DNA of 64,000 bases, from positions 1,488,001-1,552,000 of the forward strand of contig CAVVVG010000005.1 in assembly GCA_963751615.1 (NCBI GenBank), read 5' to 3'. How positions within the stretch are numbered: the stretch's first letter is position 1; each line of letters opens with the position of its first letter. The notes below the pieces were generated by a model. The model did no database searches and had not been told where the DNA came from. It saw only the letters and a program-made list of their open reading frames with translations. Positions 16,053 to 24,471 of this stretch are shown here, piece by piece. Source of the stretch: Palsa-892 sp963751615. Its GTDB lineage: Bacteria > Pseudomonadota > Alphaproteobacteria > Rhizobiales > Xanthobacteraceae. Position numbers and translations under genes: made by a program.

Positions 16053-16576
16053 CCCCTGTCGACATACCGAAAATCACGAGCATCGCCGACCTATTTGCGG
16101 TCGCCTATCAGATTGAGATCGATGCAGTCGAGCGTTACAAAATCCTTGCTGAGCAGATGCAGACGCATAACAATCCTGATCTGGTGAAGGTATTTCATGA
16201 TCTTGCCCGCGCGGAGGGTATCCACGCCGAGGAAATTCGCCGACAGGCAGGTGACATCGATGTCGTGGCGCATGCGCGCGAGGTAGCAAAGTGGAAGAAG
16301 GGCGACAGCCCGGAAGAAGCCGATCTCAGCGAAGCGCATTATCTGATGACGCCGTGGCATGCGTTGAAACTGGCGCTTAACGGTGAGGAGCGAGCGCTTG
16401 CTTTTTTTACTCACATACTCAAGTCGACGCACGACGAAAAGATCAAGCAAATGGCCAAAGAATTTGCTGAAGAGGAGACTGAGCACGTCGACCTCTGCCA
16501 CCGGCTGCTGAAAAAGTACCCACGGCCCGCCGCGTCCTGGGCGCAGGACCCCGACCCCCCAGTGTCGCAAGAATAG
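16049..16576 (+). CDS. Ferritin-like (rubrerythrin-domain) protein
   Basis: 175 residues, four-helix bundle of the ferritin-like/rubrerythrin class without the rubredoxin tail. Candidate di-iron ligands in order: E23 in AYQIEIDAVERY, E56 and H59 in AEGIHAEE, E115/E116 in LALNGEERA and E145 with H148 in EEETEHVDLC. A longer second helix region (70-105) is unusual. Starts inside the korB stop (4-base overlap), so it is co-translated with KorAB. Likely duties are peroxide or oxygen removal or iron storage for the iron-sulfur-rich enzymes around it. It ends 84 bases from the convergent paaK gene. Confidence 0.8.
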   Translation: MTPVDIPKITSIADLFAVAYQIEIDAVERYKILAEQMQTHNNPDLVKVFHDLARAEGIHAEEIRRQAGDIDVVAHAREVAKWKKGDSPEEADLSEAHYLMTPWHALKLALNGEERALAFFTHILKSTHDEKIKQMAKEFAEEETEHVDLCHRLLKKYPRPAASWAQDPDPPVSQE

Positions 16577-16660
16577 CGGAAAACCGGCATTGACCAGACT
16601 GATCGGCGGCATCCTGCTCAAGACGTCAATACCGCATCACGCCGGCTGATGCAGAGGCAA

Positions 16661-18001
16661 TCACTTTGTGACTTTGCGCAGATCCTTCACGCGGATGGCT
16701 TTACCTTGAGAGCGTGGAATTTCGCCCGGCGCCTTGATCGTGACATCGCAGGTCACCCCAATCAGCGACTTAATGTGATGGCAAACTTCGGCGGCTTTTG
16801 CCGCGCGTGTTTTATCGTTTGAATCCATTTCCGGCGCAGCCTCAACCTCGACCGTCATTTGATCGAGCGGGCCCTCACGCGTAAGCACGATATGATAGTG
16901 CGGCGTGAGGCCCGGAAACCCGACGAGAACCGCCTCCACCTGCGAGGGGTAGACGTTGACGCCGCGTATGATCAGCATGTCATCATTGCGACCAGTCACC
17001 CGCATAATGCGCACATGAGAACGACCGCACGCGCATGGTTCGTCAGTTAGTTTAGTAATATCGCGTGTGCGGTAGCGAATCATTGGCAGCGCTTCCTTAG
17101 TGAGCGTCGTGATAACGAGCTCGCCTGTTTCACCCAAAGGTTTCGGCTCGAAAGTCTCGGGGTCGATGATCTCGAACAGGAAATGATCTTCCCAACCATG
17201 CAGTCCGTGCTGGGCGACTTGGCATTCGCAAGCAACGCCGGGCCCGAGGATTTCGGAGAGGCCATAAATATCAACCGCATCAATTCCCAATCCGGCTGCG
17301 AGCTCATGCCGCATCGCCTCGCTCCACGGCTCGGCGCCGAAAATTCCCAATCGCACTGGTAACTTGCGCAAATCGACGCCCATCCCGTTCGCAACCTCTG
17401 CAATATTGAGCGCATAAGAGGGCGTTGAGCAAAGAACTTGCGCTCCAAAATCCTGCAGCAGTGTCACTTGCCTTTCAGTTCCACCACCGGAAATTGGAAC
17501 GACAGTGCAGCCCAGTCTTTCGGCGCCGTAATGCGCGCCAAGCCCGCCGGTGAACAATCCATAGCCATAAGCATTGTGCACAATGTCGCCGGCCCGTGCG
17601 CCGGTGCACGCCATGGAGCGCGCCATCAGATCCGCCCAGATGCCGAGATCGGCCTTAGTGTAGCCGACAACGGTTGGCTTGCCGGTCGTTCCCGACGATG
17701 CATGTAGCCGCAAAACTTGTTCACGCGGGACGGCGAACATGCCAAACGGATAGTTGTCGCGCAGATCGGATTTCACGGTGAACGGGAAGCGCTTAATATC
17801 AGTGAGGGTCTTCAGATCACCGGGCTTCACCTTGGCGGCATCGAATTTGTGCCGCACCGCGGGTACGTTGGAATATGCGCGCTCGATTGTCTTTTTTAAG
17901 CGCTCGAGCTGTAAAGCGGCGAGTTTCGCCCGCGGCATCGTCTCGATGTCGCGTTGGAACATGAAGCTATCGACATTAAGAACCGCGCTTTGACTGGCCA
18001 T
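16661..18001 (-). CDS. paaK: Phenylacetate-CoA ligase (PaaK/PadJ family)
   Basis: 446 residues, normal length for the PaaK branch of adenylate-forming enzymes. ATP-binding loop LHASSGTTGKPTVVGYT near 98-114, YGLSEI adenylate motif, RYRTRDI, and GRNDDMLIIRGVNVYPSQVE hinge. It activates phenylacetate (possibly benzoate or hydroxylated relatives) to the CoA ester with ATP to AMP. Position directly after the phenylacetyl-CoA oxidoreductase operon makes phenylacetate the most likely substrate (padJ in Thauera/Azoarcus). ATG start behind GGAGGG; gap of 81 bases to padCD on the same strand, no terminator seen between them, so it probably belongs to the same transcript. Confidence 0.88.
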   Translation of the reverse strand: MASQSAVLNVDSFMFQRDIETMPRAKLAALQLERLKKTIERAYSNVPAVRHKFDAAKVKPGDLKTLTDIKRFPFTVKSDLRDNYPFGMFAVPREQVLRLHASSGTTGKPTVVGYTKADLGIWADLMARSMACTGARAGDIVHNAYGYGLFTGGLGAHYGAERLGCTVVPISGGGTERQVTLLQDFGAQVLCSTPSYALNIAEVANGMGVDLRKLPVRLGIFGAEPWSEAMRHELAAGLGIDAVDIYGLSEILGPGVACECQVAQHGLHGWEDHFLFEIIDPETFEPKPLGETGELVITTLTKEALPMIRYRTRDITKLTDEPCACGRSHVRIMRVTGRNDDMLIIRGVNVYPSQVEAVLVGFPGLTPHYHIVLTREGPLDQMTVEVEAAPEMDSNDKTRAAKAAEVCHHIKSLIGVTCDVTIKAPGEIPRSQGKAIRVKDLRKVTK

Positions 18002-18082
18002 CTTTGCCCTCCATCACGGCGCCACCAGGGAAGGCGCCCGGCACTCATAAGATGCTCTTGAATTCAGCTCGTTAATATCTGG

Positions 18083-19693
18083 TCATCCTGTCTGCGAAAG
18101 TATCCAGCCGGGTTTGATCGCTGGGCCAATTGTGTCCGCTCCGCGTCGCGGCGTATGCGGGAGCGCGAAGCCCTGATTGTAGCCAGCGCGCGTAATTAGA
18201 ATGAATTTCAGGGCCCATCCGCTCGCGAAAGCCGATAATCCCGCGAAAGCGAACAATGGCGCCGCAGCCTGCGTTAAAAAATAGCCGGCGATCGCGAACA
18301 GGGTCGGAATGACGAACCCAAAAGCCAAAAGCCAAGGCCGCAGCTGCGTGAAAATTTCAACTGTTCGCGTCGGCGCACCTGTCGTGGCCAAGGTGTGGAA
18401 ATAGGTTCGCAAGCACACGCTCCTAATGGCGACGAACATCAGGACCATGACGGCGACGAGATGTGTCATTGGATGCAGTTCGGCGAACAGCTGTGTGAAG
18501 ATAAGGAAAAGGCCGGAGCCCTCGGCCAGACCCGTCGCGAAAATGACGGGAACGAGGGACAGTGCGCGCCAAGCGGGAATTCCCTTCGCTTCTCTCAGCA
18601 TCATCGCTTGCGAAAACAGGAACAGCAGGCTGAGCAGCATTCCAACCGCTAGCAATACGGGCGCATCCAGCCAAAGCGCGAGCAACGCTGCAGGAAAGAA
18701 AAGGCCAGCAATCCATGCTTCTCGGGCCATCCACGAACGCTGTGGTTGCCGCAACACGTAAATGAAGCGAAGCGGCCGTCCAATCTTAAAAAGCAACAAC
18801 AATAGCCCTGTAGCGACGACACCGAGAGCCAGTAAAACGAGCGCGGTCGTGGCATATCCGTTCATCTTGGCGATAGCGCTGTTTAGGAACAGCCCGGTTC
18901 CCGCTCCGCCACAAAGAAAGTTTGCCGCCGCCTTCCAATCCCAGTGCTTCTGATGCCAGGGCTCGACACCGCGGGTGCGCAGACGTCCCGCCGCTGAGGA
19001 TAAATCTGCAACTGCTTCGGCAGTGCGCGCGAGATGCGAAGTGCTATCGGTCTTGTCGTAGAGATAATAAAAGCTAGGCTCCGTCGCGATTTCTTCGTGC
19101 ATGCGAAAATTTTTATATTCGCGCCGCAACCGTGAGACGTTGCTGTTCGGATCGTCGATATCTCCGAAATGCAAGGCGCTTGCGATACAGGAATTGACGC
19201 AAGCGGGCGTCGCGAGCGGATCTAGGCCTGGGGTGAGGCCGTTTTGAAGTCCAAAATCAACCCGATCGGAGCAGAACGTACATTTCTGCGCAACGCCGAG
19301 GCGCGCTGGGTCATCGCGCTCGATTTCGTTCTGCATCGCAGTGGCGCCATAGGCGAAATGTGGCGCGTCAATTTTGAAGCGAGCTTGATAGGGGCAAGCG
19401 ACATCGCAATAGGCGCAGCCGATGCAAATGTCATAGGCAATGGTAACAATTCCGTCGTCTCGTTGGCGAGTTGCCGTAGTTGGGCAGACATGCATGCACG
19501 GTGGGTCGGCACAATGTTGGCAGCCGACCGGAACAAACGTGCGGCTGACGTTGGGATATGACCCTGCTTCGACGTCGAGTACCTTTCGCCATTGCACCGC
19601 GGGTGAGGTCGCATTGGCGTGGCGACAGGCGGCCGTGCAGGTCTGGCACCCAACGCATCGCTCAAGATCGGCGACCATAACCCATCGTGTCAT
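18083..19693 (-). CDS. Phenylacetyl-CoA:acceptor oxidoreductase, fused iron-sulfur (PadC-like) and NrfD-type membrane (PadD-like) subunit
   Basis: 536 residues with two parts. Residues 1-205 form a DmsB/NrfC-type electron-transfer domain with sixteen cysteines for four [4Fe-4S] clusters (C13/16/19/23, C58/61/66/70, C90/93/96/100, C138/141/165/169). Residues about 250-520 form a polytopic membrane domain with about eight helices of NrfD/PsrC type, expected to pass electrons to quinone. The junction (205-250) shows no stop, so this is one polypeptide. From memory, these are two separate proteins (PadC, PadD) in denitrifying betaproteobacteria. Overlaps the catalytic subunit gene by 4 bases. There is no signal peptide: the iron-sulfur part should face the cytoplasm. 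Confidence 0.85.
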   Translation of the reverse strand: MTRWVMVADLERCVGCQTCTAACRHANATSPAVQWRKVLDVEAGSYPNVSRTFVPVGCQHCADPPCMHVCPTTATRQRDDGIVTIAYDICIGCAYCDVACPYQARFKIDAPHFAYGATAMQNEIERDDPARLGVAQKCTFCSDRVDFGLQNGLTPGLDPLATPACVNSCIASALHFGDIDDPNSNVSRLRREYKNFRMHEEIATEPSFYYLYDKTDSTSHLARTAEAVADLSSAAGRLRTRGVEPWHQKHWDWKAAANFLCGGAGTGLFLNSAIAKMNGYATTALVLLALGVVATGLLLLLFKIGRPLRFIYVLRQPQRSWMAREAWIAGLFFPAALLALWLDAPVLLAVGMLLSLLFLFSQAMMLREAKGIPAWRALSLVPVIFATGLAEGSGLFLIFTQLFAELHPMTHLVAVMVLMFVAIRSVCLRTYFHTLATTGAPTRTVEIFTQLRPWLLAFGFVIPTLFAIAGYFLTQAAAPLFAFAGLSAFASGWALKFILITRAGYNQGFALPHTPRRGADTIGPAIKPGWILSQTG

Positions 19694-22431
19694 GGCGCCG
19701 CTCCAAGGCGGTCGACGCGAACCTTAACGATGTCGGCACTCGATCCTGTCGCATCGGTGAGGTCGAGCAGCATAGGCACGAGCGCGTTCATGCTCGGTGC
19801 CTCAAAGTCCTTGGCAAAAGGTGTCGCCCACTGATCGAATTGTCCGATCATTAACAACGTATCGGGACGGATGCCTTCGCACAGAACGACTTTCCCGCGC
19901 GTCTTGTTAAGGGGGGAGGCGACCTCAACCCGATCTCCGTCGGCGATGCCAAGCTTCGCAGCGGTAGTTTCGTTCATCACGACGCTACCGTGACCGGCAA
20001 CGTTGTCAGCAACTTCCCTCATTAGTTGGATACCGACATTAGCTCCCCAGGAATATTGCATGCTGCGCGCGGTGATGAGCCAAAACGGATAGTTCGCGAT
20101 GTCCACTTTGTAATGCACGGCGAGTGCGCGCTCCCAAAGTTCACCAAGATCGCGCCAGTGAGGCAGTGGCTCATATTCGGCAAGCTGTTTGTCCCACCAA
20201 TGAATGTTCTCCTCATGGAGGCGCTGCCCAAGTTCTTTGCCGATTCGGAACAGCCGCTCTTGGTAGGGTTGCTCAAAGCGAAGCCCGCACTCCACGAGTT
20301 TTGGATAAAGGTACCATTGCAGTCGTGGGAATGGCTTTACACGGAAACCGTGTTCGCGGAACCAATCGAGGCCTTGGGACTCAGCGCCCTCCGTGATCTC
20401 GGCGCTGGCCGCGCGGCACGTCGCATCCCAGATCGTCTCCACATCGTGCACTTTGGTCGGATCGAGTGAGAAGTCGTAACGCGGTCCAGAAAGCTTGACG
20501 CCGTGGGCGCCGTTATTGATGGCAGAATTGTAGGCCTCGATCAGGCCAATCCGACGCGCAAGCTCGGTTGAGATCCAGGTGAAGTCTTTGGCTTCACCCT
20601 GAGCAGGGACCGCGCGGTCGCGCAGCGCGAAGCCTTGATGATCCCAAAATTGTTCAATGAATTTTGTGCCGCCGATACGCAGGAGCTGTAATCCCTCAAG
20701 ATCCGTGCAATCCGGCAGGAGCACGTCAGCCATGTGGTTAGTTTCGTCGCGCGTGAATGCAAAGCATACCGTAAACGGGAATTTTGCCATTGCCTCACCA
20801 ATGGCCTTGGTATCCCAGAACGAGATCGCCGGATTGGTCCGATAAACAAACCAGACATCCGGGGGATCGGCATGTGGGATATGTTCGAAGTCTTCATTTT
20901 GCATCATCCAAGCGAGATGCGTCGGCCCGAGCGCCTGGCTCCAGGCGGAATTGGCCGCCAACGGGACCAACGTGCGGTGTGCGCTGCGTACGGACGGGCG
21001 CGAAATCCATTTGTCGCGCTGCGTCGGATTCATCGGATAGTCCATAAATCCGTCGGGCCCTGGCTTGACGCTTGACCAACGATTGTCGGCCGGACGGTTG
21101 AGCCTTACGGTGGTGCCAAGTGTACCGCCTGGAACTTCCAACGCGCCGACGAGGCAGGGCAGCAACGTGCGCGCCCAGCAGCATTCATAGCCGCCCCAGC
21201 CGTTGTTCACTGTCTTGCCAAGTGAAATAGCAACCGGTCTGAGCGGAAGCGTTACACCCTCAATCTCGATCGTCTCACCGACGCGCGCATGATCGAGGAA
21301 TTCAGTGGCAATTCGGCGAATGGTTTGGGCAGGGACATCGCAAATGCGGCTCGCCCATTCCGGCGTATGGTCCTTCACGTGCGCGACGAGATGAGCAAAG
21401 GCGGGCTTAACGACCGTATCGCGGCACTCTGTCGTCTCGTTATCGGGTCCGATCTCAATGCCGCTTACCGTGAAAGTGCCTTCGAGTTCGGCGTCGATGC
21501 CGTTAGCGTCGAATGGCACTGCCTGCCTTGACTTTCCATCGATCACAAGCGGCTTTCGCGTCACCGGATCGCGCAAGAAAAACCCCTTCGGTCCGATCAG
21601 ATAAGGCGCTGAGGTACGGCACTTGAGGAAAGGTAGATCGAGCCGTTTGCGCGGCTGTTCATGCAGCAGCACATAAATCATGGCGAAGAGAAACGCTGAA
21701 TCAGTTTTTGGCTTGATCGGAATCCATTCTGCAGAACACGCGCCGGTAACCGAAAGGTGCGGTTCAATCTGCACCCGCTTCATGCCGCGCGCGCGTGCAT
21801 CGGCATGGCGTTTGACGCCGCAGACGCCGCCGGAGGCTTCGACATTGGCGCCGAACGAGACGAGATATTCGCAAAGTGGCGTATCAGGCGATACCGTGAA
21901 CGCACGGTGCCACAGTTCGCCATACATATGCTCGGAATGGTAGCACTTCACGCCCTGGCCCGAGCCGAAGCTCATATCGACTGGTCCCCAGGCCGCAAGA
22001 AAAGCGGGAAGCGTGCCCATGTAGGCGGTCGGGGTTCCGCCGCCACCGAAACTCGCGGCTAGGCGTGGATAACCTTCCGCGTTGGTTAGGCCCGAGACAC
22101 GTGCGGCGTTAAGTTTATCGGCAACGAGCGTGAGTGCCTCGTCCCATGAAATCCGTACGAAACCTGGATCTTGATCTCGCCCCTTTTTGGGGTTCGTTCG
22201 TTTCATGGGGTGCAGAACGCGGTCGGGGGTATAGACTTTCTGAATCAGACCGAAGGCCTTGACGCAGACACGGCCACCCGCGGGATGAATTGCAGCGGCG
22301 TCGAAGTTCGGATTGATCTCAATCGCAACATCGTTCTGGACGCGGACCTTGAGCAGATCCGGGCCTGCCACACACTGATAGCAATAAGTCGAAACCGTAC
22401 GTTCGCTATTACTTTTGTTCTCACTCGTCAT
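19690..22431 (-). CDS. padB: Phenylacetyl-CoA:acceptor oxidoreductase, molybdenum catalytic subunit (PadB-like)
   Basis: 913-residue member of the molybdopterin (bis-MGD) oxidoreductase family, in size and features close to PadB, about 93 kDa in Thauera. The reaction is four-electron oxidation of phenylacetyl-CoA to phenylglyoxylate and CoA with quinone. Near the N terminus C17-x2-C20 and C56 correspond to cluster cysteines, but the third position of the usual four-cysteine motif is occupied by P24/D25. The C-terminal domain (about 780-905) has the molybdopterin dinucleotide-binding beta-barrel (FWLITARSMQYSWGANVG). No Tat signal, so the enzyme should be cytoplasmic-facing, as expected for a CoA ester. 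Starts 9 bases after the thioesterase gene. Confidence 0.85.
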   Translation of the reverse strand: MTSENKSNSERTVSTYCYQCVAGPDLLKVRVQNDVAIEINPNFDAAAIHPAGGRVCVKAFGLIQKVYTPDRVLHPMKRTNPKKGRDQDPGFVRISWDEALTLVADKLNAARVSGLTNAEGYPRLAASFGGGGTPTAYMGTLPAFLAAWGPVDMSFGSGQGVKCYHSEHMYGELWHRAFTVSPDTPLCEYLVSFGANVEASGGVCGVKRHADARARGMKRVQIEPHLSVTGACSAEWIPIKPKTDSAFLFAMIYVLLHEQPRKRLDLPFLKCRTSAPYLIGPKGFFLRDPVTRKPLVIDGKSRQAVPFDANGIDAELEGTFTVSGIEIGPDNETTECRDTVVKPAFAHLVAHVKDHTPEWASRICDVPAQTIRRIATEFLDHARVGETIEIEGVTLPLRPVAISLGKTVNNGWGGYECCWARTLLPCLVGALEVPGGTLGTTVRLNRPADNRWSSVKPGPDGFMDYPMNPTQRDKWISRPSVRSAHRTLVPLAANSAWSQALGPTHLAWMMQNEDFEHIPHADPPDVWFVYRTNPAISFWDTKAIGEAMAKFPFTVCFAFTRDETNHMADVLLPDCTDLEGLQLLRIGGTKFIEQFWDHQGFALRDRAVPAQGEAKDFTWISTELARRIGLIEAYNSAINNGAHGVKLSGPRYDFSLDPTKVHDVETIWDATCRAASAEITEGAESQGLDWFREHGFRVKPFPRLQWYLYPKLVECGLRFEQPYQERLFRIGKELGQRLHEENIHWWDKQLAEYEPLPHWRDLGELWERALAVHYKVDIANYPFWLITARSMQYSWGANVGIQLMREVADNVAGHGSVVMNETTAAKLGIADGDRVEVASPLNKTRGKVVLCEGIRPDTLLMIGQFDQWATPFAKDFEAPSMNALVPMLLDLTDATGSSADIVKVRVDRLGAAP

Positions 22432-22440
22432 CCGGAACCC

Positions 22441-22857
22441 TCATGCAGACTTCGATGCCATGCGTTTGGCAGCCTTGGCTTTCAGACGTTCAATCGTTTT
22501 GCTGATATCGACAATGAAGCGTGTGTGTGTGGCGGTGCAGATTGCATCGAGCTCATCTTTGGCGGTGACGTTGAACGACACCTTGCGACCCTCAACCGTC
22601 GTCACTGTCGCCGTGATCTCAACGCTCATGCCGAGCAATGTCGGCGCAAGATGTTTCATCGCAATTTCCATACCTACGGAATCCTCCCCAGGATCCACGT
22701 GTTCGAGGATGAGGTCGCGGCAGGTATGCTCGATATCACGGACGAGATAGGGCGTGCCGTAAACACGGCCGTCCTCACCCATGAAATCGATTGTTCGCTC
22801 GCGGTCAACAGTCAGTCGCCGCGTATGTGAAATTCCTGCGCGCAGGCTTACCTTCAT
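22441..22857 (-). CDS. FlK-like hot-dog thioesterase at head of pad operon
   Basis: 138-residue single hot-dog domain protein. Compared with fluoroacetyl-CoA thioesterase FlK, the catalytic triad positions line up with the same spacing: T35 (GTPYLV), E43 (DIEHTC) and H69 (MKHLAPT), followed by the VEGRKVSF strand. Start ATG behind AAGGGAGA. It is the first gene of the operon thioesterase-padB-padCD(-paaK) and lies 75 bases downstream of a perfect FNR-type box. Oxidation of phenylacetyl-CoA would pass through phenylglyoxylyl-CoA, so a thioesterase could complete or proofread that step, or release CoA from dead-end aryl-CoA esters. The substrate is not known. Confidence 0.78.
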   Translation of the reverse strand: MKVSLRAGISHTRRLTVDRERTIDFMGEDGRVYGTPYLVRDIEHTCRDLILEHVDPGEDSVGMEIAMKHLAPTLLGMSVEITATVTTVEGRKVSFNVTAKDELDAICTATHTRFIVDISKTIERLKAKAAKRMASKSA

Positions 22858-22904
22858 CTTGCGTCTCCCTTTCCCGGTCCCGGCTTATTTGGTCACCAAG
22901 TTAT

Positions 22905-22946
22905 ATTTTAGACTTTACTCTCTCGGGCGGCTTTGATGGACATCAA
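22905..22946 (-). promoter_or_regulatory. FNR-type promoter of the pad operon
   Basis: Perfect palindrome TTGATGGACATCAA at 22933-22946. On the minus strand a -10-like TAAAAT lies at 22910-22905, its centre 32 bases from the box centre, which is the spacing of class II FNR promoters (box at -41.5). Predicted transcript start is near 22898, about 40 bases before the ATG of the thioesterase gene. The box lies only 48 bases past the livF stop, so readthrough from the liv operon is also possible. Confidence 0.85.
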
Positions 22947-22994
22947 ACCGGGTCAACCTCAAGCATTCCTATCATGATAAGGATAAGTCACTAT

Positions 22995-23696
22995 TCACAC
23001 GCCGAGATATGCAGCCTTCACGCGGCTATCGGATAGAAGTTTCTGCGCCGCACCATCTAAAGTGATCTGCCCGGTTTCGAGTACATAGCCGCGGTCGGCA
23101 ATTGCGAGCGCGGCACGCGCATTCTGTTCGACCAGCAATATCGTAAGGCCCTTTCGCTTGAGTTCTTGGACCGCATGTAGAATCTGATCGACAAGAATTG
23201 GCGCCAGCCCCATCGATGGCTCATCGAGCAGCAAAAGACGGGGCTTTGCCATCAAGGCACGACTGATTGCCAGCATTTGCTGTTGGCCACCGGAAAGCAT
23301 ACCCGCCGGCACCTTTCGCCTCTCGGCGATGATGGGAAACAACCGATACACGTATTGCAGGTCGTCGGTGACATTTGCGGCTCGATGCGACCAGGCACCG
23401 AGCGCGAGATTATCTTCCACAGTAAGCGAGGTGAACAATTGGCGGCCCTCCGGCACCTGTGCGATCCCTCGCGCCACCCGTACATGTGCGGGAATGCGCT
23501 CGATGCGCACACCGTCGAAAAGAATATGCCCAGAGGTGATCGGCTGCACGCCAGAGATTGCCCTCAGTAAGGTCGTCTTGCCCGCACCATTGGCACCGAC
23601 GAGAGTCACGATCTCGCCGATCTCAACTTTGATCGAGACACCATGCAACGCCTCAATGCGCCCGTAACCGCAATGCAAACCTTCAACTGTCAGCAT
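22995..23696 (-). CDS. livF: Branched-chain-amino-acid-type ABC transporter ATP-binding protein LivF-like
   Basis: 233 residues. Walker A GANGAGKTT near 34-42, signature MLSGGQQQ, Walker B LLLLDEPSMGL, switch histidine region ILLVEQNA. Length and the GTVEGLHCGYG-like opening are those of LivF. Last gene of the livKHMGF operon, starting inside livG (14-base overlap). Close relatives in aromatic degraders (for example hbaEFGH in R. palustris, by memory) import 4-hydroxybenzoate and similar acids, so an aromatic acid is a better substrate guess here than leucine. Confidence 0.9.
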   Translation of the reverse strand: MLTVEGLHCGYGRIEALHGVSIKVEIGEIVTLVGANGAGKTTLLRAISGVQPITSGHILFDGVRIERIPAHVRVARGIAQVPEGRQLFTSLTVEDNLALGAWSHRAANVTDDLQYVYRLFPIIAERRKVPAGMLSGGQQQMLAISRALMAKPRLLLLDEPSMGLAPILVDQILHAVQELKRKGLTILLVEQNARAALAIADRGYVLETGQITLDGAAQKLLSDSRVKAAYLGV

Positions 23697-24471
23697 GCGC
23701 GGCCTCGTGTGAACCGTGAACGCCGAGATAGGCTTCGATCACCGCTGGGTTGGCGCGCACCTCCGCGGCGGTACCCTCGGCGAGCGTGCGGCCATTAGCC
23801 AACACATGGATGTGATCGGAAATTTGCATTACCAGCCGCATATCGTGCTCGACGAGAACAACGGTAATGCCATCGTCAGCGATGGCGCGAATGATTTCGG
23901 TAATTTCCGCAGTTTCAACCGCGTTGCACCCAGCGGCAGGTTCGTCAAGAAGCAGTACGTTGGGCTCAGTTGCGAGGGCGCGTGCGATTTCGAGGCGCTT
24001 GAGATTGCCGAAAGACAAACTGCTCGCAGGCATATTCGCCACAGCAGAGAGCTCCACGCGTTCGAGGGCGTGGGAGGCGGCTTTGCGCGTTCGCTGATTT
24101 TGTCGCCCGACTTCGGGCAAGTGCAAAAGGCTTGCAAGCGCACCAGTGGTTTCGTGTCTATGGCAACCGACCATCACGTTTTCCAGTGCGCTCATGCGAA
24201 AGAAGATTTGCAGATTTTGGAATGTACGCGACACTCCGCGACGGGCGAGCTGTTCCGGTGGCAGTCCAGTCACGTCTTCTCCACGGATGCGGACGCTGCC
24301 TTCGAGCGGGATGTAAAGCCCCGAGATCACATTGAACAACGTCGTCTTTCCGGCCCCGTTTGGGCCGATGATCGAAAATACAAGACCTTCGTGGACCGAG
24401 AGATTTACGTCGTTAATCGCACGTACACCGCCGAATGCGATTGATAGATGTTCGACAGCAAGGATGATCAT
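23683..24471 (-). CDS. livG: Branched-chain-amino-acid-type ABC transporter ATP-binding protein LivG-like
   Basis: 262 residues. Walker A GPNGAGKTTLF near 36-46, the LivG-typical longer insertion between Walker A and signature (ENVMVGCHRHETTGALASLL), signature LSFGNLKRLEIARAL, Walker B VLLLDEPAAGCN, and the HDMRLVMQI C-terminal segment. ATGA overlap with livM. Forms with LivF the ATPase heterodimer that drives the LivH/LivM permease. AAGCN replaces the more common AAGLN in the Walker B follow-up, a minor change. Confidence 0.9.
   Translation of the reverse strand: MIILAVEHLSIAFGGVRAINDVNLSVHEGLVFSIIGPNGAGKTTLFNVISGLYIPLEGSVRIRGEDVTGLPPEQLARRGVSRTFQNLQIFFRMSALENVMVGCHRHETTGALASLLHLPEVGRQNQRTRKAASHALERVELSAVANMPASSLSFGNLKRLEIARALATEPNVLLLDEPAAGCNAVETAEITEIIRAIADDGITVVLVEHDMRLVMQISDHIHVLANGRTLAEGTAAEVRANPAVIEAYLGVHGSHEAAHADS

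Noticed and set aside
22171..22830. 219-residue plus-strand open frame
   Set aside because: Antisense to padB and the thioesterase gene; no recognisable domain.
23716..24444. 242-residue plus-strand open frame
   Set aside because: Exact antisense shadow of livG.
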